Origin: Ilumatobacteraceae bacterium
GTDB lineage: Bacteria; Actinomycetota; Acidimicrobiia; Acidimicrobiales; Ilumatobacteraceae
Direction of reading: 5' to 3'
DNA length: 64,000 bases
Assembly (NCBI GenBank): GCA_024644465.1
Contig: JAHEKY010000002.1
Coordinates: 25,774-89,773 of the forward strand
Shown here in pieces: positions 37,629 to 50,464 of this stretch. A program made the translations under genes and the position numbers. Under the pieces are notes generated by a model that worked only from the letters and a program-made list of their open reading frames with translations, had not been told where the DNA came from and ran no database searches. Numbering within the stretch: position 1 is the stretch's first letter; every line of letters begins with the position of its first letter.

Positions 37629-39059
37629 TCAGGTGCGACCGCGGTAGGTCGACGCGCCGGCGTTGGCGTCCTTGTTCAACCGTTTGCTGAGATGCAGCCC
37701 TTCGAGCACGAACTCGACCGCTGCGGCGACCGCGGCGGGGGACTCGTCACCGTGGGTCAGCACGGCCACCGGGGCACGCATCGCATCGACGGTCTCGATC
37801 ACTGCCGCCAACTCGGCGCTGGTCATCGCCTCGCCGGTGTGGGCGACGGCACCCTCCTCGAACGCGTCGACCACCGGCCGGGTCAGCTCGGGGGGAACGA
37901 CATCCTTGAACACCGTCAGCACCGCACCCTTGATCAGGTTCTCCATGATCGCGCCGTCCCGGCCCTCGTCGATCGACTCGATCTCGATCTTGCCCATCGA
38001 ACTCGCAGCGAGCGCACCGAGGTCGTCGACGCGGGCGACGACCTCGCGCTCCTGCGCCCGCAACCCGCGGCGTAGGGCGTTCGCAGCCAACGACTCGTAG
38101 TTCGTGACGCTCATCCGGACGCTGACGCCGCTGCGCTGGTTGACCTGGTTGCTGGCCCGGGCGAGATGGCTGAACGTCGCGACGACGTCGGCGAGGTCGT
38201 CCGGCACGACGACCTTGATCGTGCCGGACTCACCCTGCACGTCGAGCGCCAACGCCTCCTGCTGCATGATGTCGACCTCGGTCTCGACCGCGAGCGGGTA
38301 GTGCGTGCGGATCTGGCTGCCGAAGCGGTCCTTCAGCGGGGTGATGATGCGACCCCGGTTCGTGTAGTCCTCCGGGTTGGCGGACGCGAGCAGCATCACG
38401 TCGAGCGGCAACCGGATCTTGTAGCCGCGGATCTGGATGTCGCGCTCTTCGAGCACGTTCAACATGCCGACCTGGATGCGTTCTGCGAGGTCCGGCAACT
38501 CGTTGATCGCGAAGATCCCGCGGTTCGTGCGCGGGACGAGCCCGTAGTGCAGCGTCAACTCGTCGGAGAGGTAACGCCCCTCGGCGACCTTGATCGGATC
38601 GACTTCGCCGATCAGGTCGGCGATCGACGTGTCGGGTGTCGCCAGCTTCTCGCCGTACCGGGTGTCGCGGTGGACCCACGCGATCGGCGTGTCGTCTCCG
38701 AGTTCGGCGACGAGGTCGATCGCGTGACGCGACACCGGCTCGTAGGGGTCGTCATTGATCTCGCTGCCGGCGACGATCGGCATCCACTCGTCGAGCAGGC
38801 CGGTGAGCGAGCGGATCATGCGGGTCTTGGCCTGGCCGCGCTCGCCGAGGAAGATCACGTCGTGGCCGGCGAGGAGCGCGTTCTCCAGTTGCGGCATCAC
38901 GGTCTCCTCGTACCCCGACACGCCCTCGAACAGCCGCTCGCCGGCCGCGATCTTGCGGACCGCGTGTTCGCGGACTTCCTGCTTGACCGGTCGCGAGACC
39001 CAGCCGGATGCCTTCAGGTCCCCGAGTGTCGACGGTCGATCCGCTGAATCAGCTGCCAT
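37629..39059 (-). CDS. MoxR/Mg-chelatase-like AAA+ ATPase
   Basis: NALLAGHDVIFLGERGQAKTRMIRSLTGLLDEW...GIFAINELPDLAERIQVGMLNVLEERDIQIRGYKIRLPLDVMLLASANPEDYTNRGRIITPLKDRFGSQIRTHYP. Confidence 0.9.
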   Translation of the reverse strand: MAADSADRPSTLGDLKASGWVSRPVKQEVREHAVRKIAAGERLFEGVSGYEETVMPQLENALLAGHDVIFLGERGQAKTRMIRSLTGLLDEWMPIVAGSEINDDPYEPVSRHAIDLVAELGDDTPIAWVHRDTRYGEKLATPDTSIADLIGEVDPIKVAEGRYLSDELTLHYGLVPRTNRGIFAINELPDLAERIQVGMLNVLEERDIQIRGYKIRLPLDVMLLASANPEDYTNRGRIITPLKDRFGSQIRTHYPLAVETEVDIMQQEALALDVQGESGTIKVVVPDDLADVVATFSHLARASNQVNQRSGVSVRMSVTNYESLAANALRRGLRAQEREVVARVDDLGALAASSMGKIEIESIDEGRDGAIMENLIKGAVLTVFKDVVPPELTRPVVDAFEEGAVAHTGEAMTSAELAAVIETVDAMRAPVAVLTHGDESPAAVAAAVEFVLEGLHLSKRLNKDANAGASTYRGRT

Positions 39060-39107
39060 GGGTCGAACCTAGCCCCGCCGCGCGTCCAGGTTCATGCGGG
39101 AGCGGCG

Positions 39108-41255
39108 ATGAGTACGCTGCAGGGCGTGGATCTACGCGGCCGCTGGGTGGCCACCGAAGCCGACGACGACGTGCGGCGCTACGGCATCGGCCTCGAGACC
39201 GACGACTCGACGTGGGAGCCGATCGACGTGCCCGGCCACTGGCGCGACAACGCGAAGTTCGCGGTGAGCGACGGGCCGATCATGTACCGCCGACGGTTCA
39301 CGGCTGCGGCGCCGGCGGAGGGGCAGCGTCGCTGGATCACGCTCGACGGGATCTTCTACCAGGCCGACGTGTGGCTCGACGGCGCGTACCTCGGTGACCC
39401 CGAGGGATACTTCTTCCCGCACAGCTTCGACGTGACGGCGTTGTCAGCGCTCGACGACGAGCACGTCCTCGCGATCGAGGTGACGTGTTCACCGCAGGCC
39501 GGCGCGAGCGACCGCCGCAACATCACCGGGGTGTTCCAGCACTGGAACGGGCTCGATCGGCAGTGGAATCCCGGCGGCGTGTGGCGCACCGTGCACCTCT
39601 ACGACACGGGCCCCGTGCGCATCGACCGACTCCGCGTGCTGTGCCGCGATGCCGACCGCAGCCGGGCCCACCTCCGGCTGTCGTCGCGGCTCGACAGCGA
39701 CGAGCAGCGCAAGGTGACCGTCCGCACGCACGTCGACGGCGAGCTCCACGACGAGCAGGACCACGTGATCGCGTCCGGCCCGAACGAGATCGACTGGGTG
39801 ATCGACATCAGCGACCCGCAACTGTGGTGGCCGCGTGCGCTCGGCGAGCAACCGCTGACCGAGATCGTCGTCGACGTCGTCGTCGACGGCGACGTCAGCG
39901 ATCGGCGGGAACGGCGCACCGGGTTGCGCCAGGTCAGCTGGGACCACTGGATCTGCTCGGTGAACGGCGAGCGGGTGTTCCTGAAGGGCGCGAACCTGCT
40001 GCCGACGCGCGCCGGGCTCGCGGAGGCCGACGAGACCGCCGTGCGCCGCGACGTCGAGTTGGCGGTCGACCTCGGTCTCGACGTCCTGCGGATCCATGGC
40101 CACATCGCCAACCGCGAGGTGTACCGCGCCGCCGACGAGCTCGGCATCCTGCTGATGCAGGACTTCCCACTCCAGTGGGGGCATGCCCGCAGTGTCCGCG
40201 GCCAGGCGGTCGAACAGGCCCGCGCGGCGGTCGACTCCCTCGGCCATCACCCCTCGATCATCCAGTGGACCGCCCACAACGACCCGTCTGCGGCGACGGG
40301 CGTCACCCGGTCGGACTGGAAGCAGCGCGCGAAGCACGTCGTCGCCCACCAGCTGCCGTCGTGGAACAAGACGGTGCTCGACCGGTGGGTGAAGCGCTCC
40401 TTCGAGAAGGCCGACCCGAGCCGCGAGACGGTCGCTCACTCGGGCGTGTTCCCGCATTTCCCGCAGCTCGATGGCACCGACACCCATCTCTGGTTCGGTT
40501 GGCAGCGTGGCGAGGCGAGCGACCTCGCGACGTTCGCCGCCCGCGTCCCGCGGCTCGTGCGGTTCGTGTCGGAGTTCGGTGCGCATGCCGTTCCGACGAC
40601 GACGCCGTTCATCGACGAACAGCTCCGGGCGAACGACTGGCCGAACCTCGACTGGGAACGCCTCGAGCAGGAGTTCGGTTACCAGCGCGAGCGCTTCGAG
40701 GCGATGTTCCCGCCCGAGGACTTCGCCACGTTCGAGGCGTGGCGCGACACGACGCAGTACTACCAGTCGCACGTGTTGAAGGTGCAGATCGAGACACTGC
40801 GCCGCCTCAAGTACCGACCGACCGGTGGGTTCTGCTTCTACGCGCTCGCCGACCCCGCACCGGTGATCTCGGCGAGCATCGTCGACCACGCCCGGGTGCC
40901 GAAGGACGCCTACGGCGTCGTCGCGATGGCGTGCGCTCCAGTGCTGATCGTGATGGATCAGCCCGCCGAGTGGGTCAATCCCGGAGACCGGTTGAAGCTC
41001 GACGTCCACGTGATCAACGACCAGCGCGACGAACTCGACTTCGCGGTCGTCGACGTGACGGCGTCATGGGCGGGCGGCGAGCAACAGTGGCGCTTCGGTG
41101 GCCCGATCGAGGCCGACGAGGTCGTCAAAGCGGGCGTCGTCGATCTGACGGTTCCGGACACGCTCGGCGAGCTGGCGATCGAGCTCGTACTGACGAGCGG
41201 GGAGACGGTCAGCCACAACCGCTACGTCACCGCCGTGACGCTGCCGCCCGGCTAG
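39108..41255 (+). CDS. Glycoside hydrolase family 2-like protein
   Basis: YRRRFTAA...WITLDGIFYQADVWLDGAYLGDPEGYFFPHSFDVT; NPGGVWRTVHLYDTGPV; LRIHGHIANREVYRAADELGILLMQDFPLQW; HPSIIQWTAHND; FVSEFGAHAVP. Confidence 0.85.
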   Translation: MSTLQGVDLRGRWVATEADDDVRRYGIGLETDDSTWEPIDVPGHWRDNAKFAVSDGPIMYRRRFTAAAPAEGQRRWITLDGIFYQADVWLDGAYLGDPEGYFFPHSFDVTALSALDDEHVLAIEVTCSPQAGASDRRNITGVFQHWNGLDRQWNPGGVWRTVHLYDTGPVRIDRLRVLCRDADRSRAHLRLSSRLDSDEQRKVTVRTHVDGELHDEQDHVIASGPNEIDWVIDISDPQLWWPRALGEQPLTEIVVDVVVDGDVSDRRERRTGLRQVSWDHWICSVNGERVFLKGANLLPTRAGLAEADETAVRRDVELAVDLGLDVLRIHGHIANREVYRAADELGILLMQDFPLQWGHARSVRGQAVEQARAAVDSLGHHPSIIQWTAHNDPSAATGVTRSDWKQRAKHVVAHQLPSWNKTVLDRWVKRSFEKADPSRETVAHSGVFPHFPQLDGTDTHLWFGWQRGEASDLATFAARVPRLVRFVSEFGAHAVPTTTPFIDEQLRANDWPNLDWERLEQEFGYQRERFEAMFPPEDFATFEAWRDTTQYYQSHVLKVQIETLRRLKYRPTGGFCFYALADPAPVISASIVDHARVPKDAYGVVAMACAPVLIVMDQPAEWVNPGDRLKLDVHVINDQRDELDFAVVDVTASWAGGEQQWRFGGPIEADEVVKAGVVDLTVPDTLGELAIELVLTSGETVSHNRYVTAVTLPPG

Positions 41256-41257
41256 AG

Positions 41258-42031
41258 CTAGGTGCGGCTCAGCGACTTGCGATTCTTCAACTTGGACTTC
41301 AGGTAGTCCGCGTTCATCACGGCGATCACGTCGATCGAGATCTCCTTCGGGCAGGCCGCCTCGCACTCGCCGTGGTTCGTGCAGGAACCGAAGTACTCGT
41401 CCATCGTCTCGACCATCGCCTCGGACCGTTGGAAGCGCTCTGCCTGACCCTGCGGCAAGAGGTTGAGGTGCGCGATCTTCGCGCCGGTGAACAGGTTCGC
41501 CGCGCCGTTCGGGCAGGCCGCGACACAGGCCCCGCACCCGATGCATGCGGCGGCGTCCATCGACGCGTCGGCGACCGGCTTCGGGATCGGGATCAGGTTG
41601 GCGTCGGGCGCCCCGCCGGTCGCCGCGGTGATGAAGCCGCCCGCCTCGATGATCCGGTCCAGCGGCGCACGGTCGGTCATCAGGTCCTTGATGATCGGGA
41701 ACGCCGCGGCGCGCCACGGCTCGATGACGATCTCGTCGCCTGATGCGAACGTCCGCATGTGCAGCTGGCACGTCGCCGTGCCGTGCTGCGGGCCGTGGGC
41801 TCGACCGTCGATCATCAGCGAGCAGGTGCCGCAGATGCCCTCCCGGCAGTCATGGTCGAAGACGATCGCCTCCTTGTTCTCCGCGACCAGCCGCTCGTTC
41901 AGAAAATCGAGCATCTCGAGGAACGAGGCTTCGGCGGGGATCTCGGGGATCTGGTGCGTTTCGAATCGGCCCTGCTCGTCGGGCCCGTCCTGGCGCCAGA
42001 CCTTGAGGGTGATGTTGGTCAGAGTGCTCAC
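41258..42031 (-). CDS. sdhB: Succinate dehydrogenase/fumarate reductase iron-sulfur subunit
   Basis: [66 protein letters not shown]. Confidence 0.95.
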   Translation of the reverse strand: MSTLTNITLKVWRQDGPDEQGRFETHQIPEIPAEASFLEMLDFLNERLVAENKEAIVFDHDCREGICGTCSLMIDGRAHGPQHGTATCQLHMRTFASGDEIVIEPWRAAAFPIIKDLMTDRAPLDRIIEAGGFITAATGGAPDANLIPIPKPVADASMDAAACIGCGACVAACPNGAANLFTGAKIAHLNLLPQGQAERFQRSEAMVETMDEYFGSCTNHGECEAACPKEISIDVIAVMNADYLKSKLKNRKSLSRT

Positions 42032-42041
42032 GTGTCACGCC

Positions 42042-43960
<1,919 letters not shown>

Positions 43961-43964
<4 letters not shown>

Positions 43965-44776
43965 TTGTGTTCTCCTTCAACGCAGCAGGTGATCGCATCA
44001 CCGTCGAACTCGATCACCCCGGCGAGCACGGCGACGGGGAACGAAACGTTCCCGACGACGATCAGTGTCGCCACACCGGCAGCGGCGGCCTTGCGCCACT
44101 GATTGAACCTGGGACTGTTGACGCCGAGCGATTGCAGCATCGACCAGGTGCCGTGGAAGAGGTGGATGCCGAGCAGCACGTTCGCCACGACGTACAGCGC
44201 CGCGACCGGGATCCGGGACAGCGAGGCGTCGAGGTTGCGGTACACCGCGCCGCGGACGAAGTCGGGATTGACCCAGCCCCACGTCAGATCGGCGAGATGC
44301 CAGGCGAGGAATGCCAGCACGATGATGCCCGTCCAACGCATCGAGCGGCTCGCGAAGTTGGCCACCTCGTAGTCGCGCGGCGACTGGTACTTGACCGGCC
44401 GGGCCTTGCGATTGAGCAGTGTCAGCGTGTACGCCGCGTGGAGGTGAAGGATCAACGCCGCGATCAGGAGCAGGCGCAACCCCCACAGGGCGTAGGTCCG
44501 CGGCAGGATCGGCACCAGCAGTTCGCGGAGGAACTCGCCGTAGACGTCGGCGTCGTAGACCCGCTCGCCGCCTTCGTTGACGACGCCCAGGTAGACCTTG
44601 AGGTTGCCGATCATGTGGGCGATCACGAAGCCGATGCCGATCAGGCCGGTGATCGCCATGACGTACTTCTTGCCGACCGCAGTGGCGTACAGGTCGAGCA
44701 GGAACGGCTTGTTCTTGGCCGGTGGCTTCTTGACGGCGGTTCCCGTCACCGGACCTCGGCGCAACGTCTGTGACAT
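43961..44776 (-). CDS. sdhC: Succinate dehydrogenase cytochrome b subunit
   Basis: [80 protein letters not shown]; 4-nt overlap with sdhA. Confidence 0.93.
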
Positions 44777-44982
44777 GTCCGCTCACGCTACTCGCACGAT
44801 TGCGGGCGGAACCCAATCGACCTGGGCCTCCGGTGTCTCTCGCGTCACATCGACGGAACCGCTCCCGAGGAAATTTGCGAGTTGGGATTTAGCCTGCTGC
44901 ACCGACCATCATGGTCCAGTCGTTCGCGCATCTCGGCGCGACGGCCCTCATTCAACGTCGAGCGCCCAGGAGGCACTTCCCC

Positions 44983-47067
<2,085 letters not shown>

Positions 47068-47169
47068 TCTCGGTCAGCGCCGCCCGGGCGTCAGGCCTCG
47101 GCCGCGCGACGTCGAACGCGTCACCCGTGCGCACTTCGCCGGTTCCCCCGAGCCGGTGTACACGAAGCG

Positions 47170-47267
47170 ATGAGCGAAGCCCCGCCGTGCAGTGGCTTCG
47201 CTCATCCGTTTGCCAAACCGGTTCGAGCGATGAGCGAAACCCCGCCCTGCCGTGGCTTCGCTCATCG
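47170..47267. repeat. Tandem REP-like hairpins (family 3)
   Basis: ATGAGCGAAGCC-CCGCCGTGCAGT-GGCTTCGCTCAT (47170-47205) and CGATGAGCGAAACC-CCGCCCTGCCGT-GGCTTCGCTCATCG (47228-47267). Confidence 0.9.
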
Positions 47268-47391
47268 CCCGGGCCGCACGCTCACCCACTCGTCGCGGCA
47301 CTTCGGCGCTGGGTCGTCCGTTCGGCGACGACAGCCGACAGCCGACAGGATGGCCGAAGCGGCGTCGCGGCTCGATCCGTAACATGTACCG

Positions 47392-47868
47392 ATGAGCAGC
47401 AATGCAGACACGCCGGTCAGCGGGTTCCTTCCTCCCCGCTGGTTCATTCGGGCTGCATGGAAGATCCACAAGGCGCTCTACCGGTGGAGCGGCGGCCGAT
47501 TCGGGCTTCGCGCTCCACGATCTGACCGTTACGGGCTCGCCTACCTGACCACCACCGGACGCCGCAGCGGCGTCGAACGCAGCGTGATGATCGGCTACTT
47601 CGAGGACGGAAACGGCGTCGTCACGATGGCGATGAACGGGTGGGGTGCACCAGAACCTGCCTGGTGGCTCAACCTCCAGGCACAACCTGAGGCGACACTC
47701 GCCCTGGCCGGAGGAACGACCGTCTCCGTCGTCGGTCGCCGCGCAGTTGGCGAAGAGCGTGACCGCTTGTGGGAACGATGGCGACAACTGGACAACGGGC
47801 TCGATGGGTTCGCCGCTCGCCGCCCGACCGAAACCGCCGTCGTCGTGCTGGATCAGCAAGCCGACTGA
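47392..47868 (+). CDS. Deazaflavin (F420)-dependent nitroreductase family protein
   Basis: LAYLTTTGRRSGVERSVMIGYFEDGNGVVTMAMNGWGAPEPAWWLNLQAQPEATLALAGGT matches the Ddn-like fold signature. Confidence 0.85.
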   Translation: MSSNADTPVSGFLPPRWFIRAAWKIHKALYRWSGGRFGLRAPRSDRYGLAYLTTTGRRSGVERSVMIGYFEDGNGVVTMAMNGWGAPEPAWWLNLQAQPEATLALAGGTTVSVVGRRAVGEERDRLWERWRQLDNGLDGFAARRPTETAVVVLDQQAD

Positions 47869-48000
47869 CGACCCACCATCCTGGACACGGTCAGTCGGCG
47901 TGGATTGCTTGCTGCGATTGACGCGCACCGCTCGGCCGTGCCGGACGGCCGGCGGCTCGATGGCGACGAACTGTCATCATCGACCGGGCAGAATGCGGGA

Positions 48001-48735
48001 ATGACGATCTACGCCGATACCCAGGATTTCGAGGGCGCGACGTTCGTGAGGACGAGTTTCAAGGGCGCCACCATGCGGTCGTGCGACGTCAGCGGTGTGA
48101 CGATGCGCAGCGTCGAGGTCGGCGGGCTCGACATCGACGGCCATGACCTGCTGTTCGGCAGCCTCATCGTCAACGGCGTCGACGTGGTGCCGTTCGTGGA
48201 CGCCGAGCTCAACCGGCAATTCCCCGGCCGCGAGCTGCAGAAAGCGCAGACGCCAGAGGGCCTGCGCGACGGTTGGGTTGCGGTGCAGGCGGCGTGGGAA
48301 ACGACGGTGACGAACACGCCCCCGGAACTCGTCGACGCCCACGTCGAGGACGAGTGGTCGCTGGCCCAGACGCTGCGTCACCTCGTGCTGGCGACCGACG
48401 CCTGGCTCCGCGGCGGGATCCTCGGGATGGAGCAGCCGTTCCACGAGATCGGCCAGATCTTCACCGGTGCCGCCGAGACGGGCTTCGACATGTCGATCTT
48501 CCGCGCCGACGAACCGACGTTCGAGGACATCCTCGCGGTGCGAGCCGAGCGGCAGCAGTTGGTGACCGACTTCCTGGCGACCGCAACGCCGGAGCTGCTC
48601 GCCGAGGAGCGCGACAACCCGTGGGGAGGCGGGGACTGGCATCCCACCGTCGGTGACTGCGTGCGCGTGATCCTGGAGGAGGAGTGGGCGCACCTCCGCT
48701 ACATCCGGCGGGACCTCGCCCTCCTGGCACGCTGA
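48001..48735 (+). CDS. Pentapeptide-repeat/DinB-fold fusion protein
   Basis: N-terminal FEGATFVRTSFKGATMRSCDVSGVTMRSVEV; C-terminal EDEWSLAQTLRHLVLATDAWL...GDCVRVILEEEWAHLRYIRRDLALL (DinB_2 type). Confidence 0.75.
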   Translation: MTIYADTQDFEGATFVRTSFKGATMRSCDVSGVTMRSVEVGGLDIDGHDLLFGSLIVNGVDVVPFVDAELNRQFPGRELQKAQTPEGLRDGWVAVQAAWETTVTNTPPELVDAHVEDEWSLAQTLRHLVLATDAWLRGGILGMEQPFHEIGQIFTGAAETGFDMSIFRADEPTFEDILAVRAERQQLVTDFLATATPELLAEERDNPWGGGDWHPTVGDCVRVILEEEWAHLRYIRRDLALLAR

Positions 48736-48776
48736 CCGCAGATCGGGGAACTCCTCTGAGCTTCGTCAGCCGCGGC

Positions 48777-48950
48777 TCACGACCCGTCTCGGGCGGCACG
48801 CCGTTGCGCGCGGGCCCGGCGCTCGACGATCTCGCTGACGACGAGCGTCGCAGCGGCCGCGATCAGCCCCAGAACCACGCCGAACGCGATCCAGCAGACG
48901 GCGCCGACGGCGAGGACCGTCAAGAGCCAGGCGAGATTTCGTTTCGACAC
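48777..48950 (-). CDS. Small TM hypothetical protein, 57 aa, GTG start
   Basis: VSKRNLAWLLTVLAVGAVCWIAFGVVLGLIAAAATLVVSEIVERRARAQRRAARDGS; absent from the supplied ORF list. Confidence 0.55.
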   Translation of the reverse strand: MSKRNLAWLLTVLAVGAVCWIAFGVVLGLIAAAATLVVSEIVERRARAQRRAARDGS

Positions 48951-49026
48951 GTCAGCAGGTCCTCTCCGTTGCGGTGAACCAGCGTGTCATGTCCGGGGTT
49001 CGGAGACGAGCATGGTCACGCGCAGG

Positions 49027-49542
49027 TCACGACTGCGGTGGGCGCGGCATGAACAGATCGTCGAGTCGGCTCGTTCCGGCACCGAGTCCGGCCCAGAGTC
49101 CGTCGAGCGACAGTGTGACTGCGGCAGCGGTGGGGAGCTTCGTCGCCAATCGGGAGCGCAGGGACGGATCGCCGCTGCCGGCGAGCAGCAGCGCCAGGTC
49201 CTGCAGACCCGGGTTGTGGCCGATGACCATCACACAGCCGACGTCACTGTCGACGTGGTGCAGCGTCCGCAGCAGACCGGTCGCACCCGTGGCGTAGATC
49301 GCCGGTTCGATCTCGATGCGGACGTCATGCGGGAGTGCCGCTCGAACGCCCTCGAGGGTGGCAAGCGTGCGACGGGAGGTCGAACAGAGGACGAGGTCGG
49401 GCGGCGGGACCCTCGCGAGATGGTCGCGCAGGCGCGGCAACGCGCTGATGCCGCGGGACGCGAGCGGTCGGTCGTGGTCGGCCAACGACGGATCGTCCCA
49501 CGCGGACTTGGCATGCCGGACGAGCACGAGATGGCGGTGCAT
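49027..49542 (-). CDS. sixA: Histidine phosphatase family protein (SixA-like)
   Basis: HRHLVLVRHAKSAWDDPSLADHDRPLASRG...CVMVIGHNPGLQDLALLLAG. Confidence 0.88.
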   Translation of the reverse strand: MHRHLVLVRHAKSAWDDPSLADHDRPLASRGISALPRLRDHLARVPPPDLVLCSTSRRTLATLEGVRAALPHDVRIEIEPAIYATGATGLLRTLHHVDSDVGCVMVIGHNPGLQDLALLLAGSGDPSLRSRLATKLPTAAAVTLSLDGLWAGLGAGTSRLDDLFMPRPPQS

Positions 49543-49552
49543 CGTCGAAGCG

Positions 49553-50359
49553 TCAGTCGGCGTCGGCGACGAAGTCGATCAGCTGCTCGACGGCGCCGAC
49601 GAGTTCGGGGCGGAGGTCGGCGAATGTGTTCACCTGGTTGCGGAGGCGGGGCCAGAAGCCGTCGAACGGCACGCCGAGCGCCGCACACAGACCCTCTTTC
49701 CACGGCACGTCGCCGCGAGGAACATCGGGCCACGCATCGAGGCCGAGCACCTTGGGGCGGATGCCCGCCCAGACGTCGACGAACGGGTGGCCGGTGATCA
49801 GCACGTCGTCGTCGCGAATCGCCGCGGCGAGACGGGTTTCCTTCGAGCCGGAGACGAGGTGATCGAGCAGCACGCCGAGGCGGCGTTGCGGCCCGGGCGA
49901 GAAGTCGGCCACCAGCAGGGCGAGATCGTCGGCGCCGTGCATCGGCTCGACGACGACGCCGAGCTCGCGGAGGTCGTCGCCCCACACGTGTTCGAGCAGT
50001 TCTGCGTCGTGCTTGCCCTCGACCCAAATCCGGCTCGCCTTGGCGACCCGGGCCCGGCCGTCGCCGGCGATCGAACCGGACGCGGTCACGCGGGTCGTGG
50101 CCGCGGCCACCGTCGGCGGACGAACGAGCGTCACCGGCGCGCGATCGATGACGAATCCACCAGGCTTCCACGAGAAGTGGCGCACGTACTGCTGCGCGTC
50201 GCGCAGGGTGACACCCTCGGCGCTCCACCGCACGATCTGCCCGGCGAAACCTGTCGAGCGGTCGGCGACGGCGAGGCCGATCTCGACGGTCACCGAGCGG
50301 TAGTGCGGCCGTTGCCGCTGCGCCGCGAAGTCGTCGAGGATGTCGGAGTCGTATGCCAT
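49553..50359 (-). CDS. DUF3097 family protein
   Basis: AYDSDILDDF...IWVEGKHDAELLEHVWGDDLRELGVVVEPMHGADDLALLVADFSPGPQRRLGVLLDHLVSGSKETRLA...VLITGHPFVDVWAGIRP. Confidence 0.8.
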   Translation of the reverse strand: MAYDSDILDDFAAQRQRPHYRSVTVEIGLAVADRSTGFAGQIVRWSAEGVTLRDAQQYVRHFSWKPGGFVIDRAPVTLVRPPTVAAATTRVTASGSIAGDGRARVAKASRIWVEGKHDAELLEHVWGDDLRELGVVVEPMHGADDLALLVADFSPGPQRRLGVLLDHLVSGSKETRLAAAIRDDDVLITGHPFVDVWAGIRPKVLGLDAWPDVPRGDVPWKEGLCAALGVPFDGFWPRLRNQVNTFADLRPELVGAVEQLIDFVADAD

Positions 50360-50363
50360 GTCG

Positions 50364-50399
50364 GTCCTGGGTCGGGTCCTGGGTCGGGTCCTGGGTCGG
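50364..50399. repeat. 12-bp tandem repeat (3 perfect units plus partial)
   Basis: (gtcctgggtcgg)x3 then tcctg, starting 5 bp upstream of the DUF3097 start codon. Confidence 0.9.
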
Positions 50400-50464
50400 T
50401 CCTGTTCGGGGGCGAATCGAGTGTGGCACGGGAACCGATCACGATCGCGGCACGTCGAAGTGAC

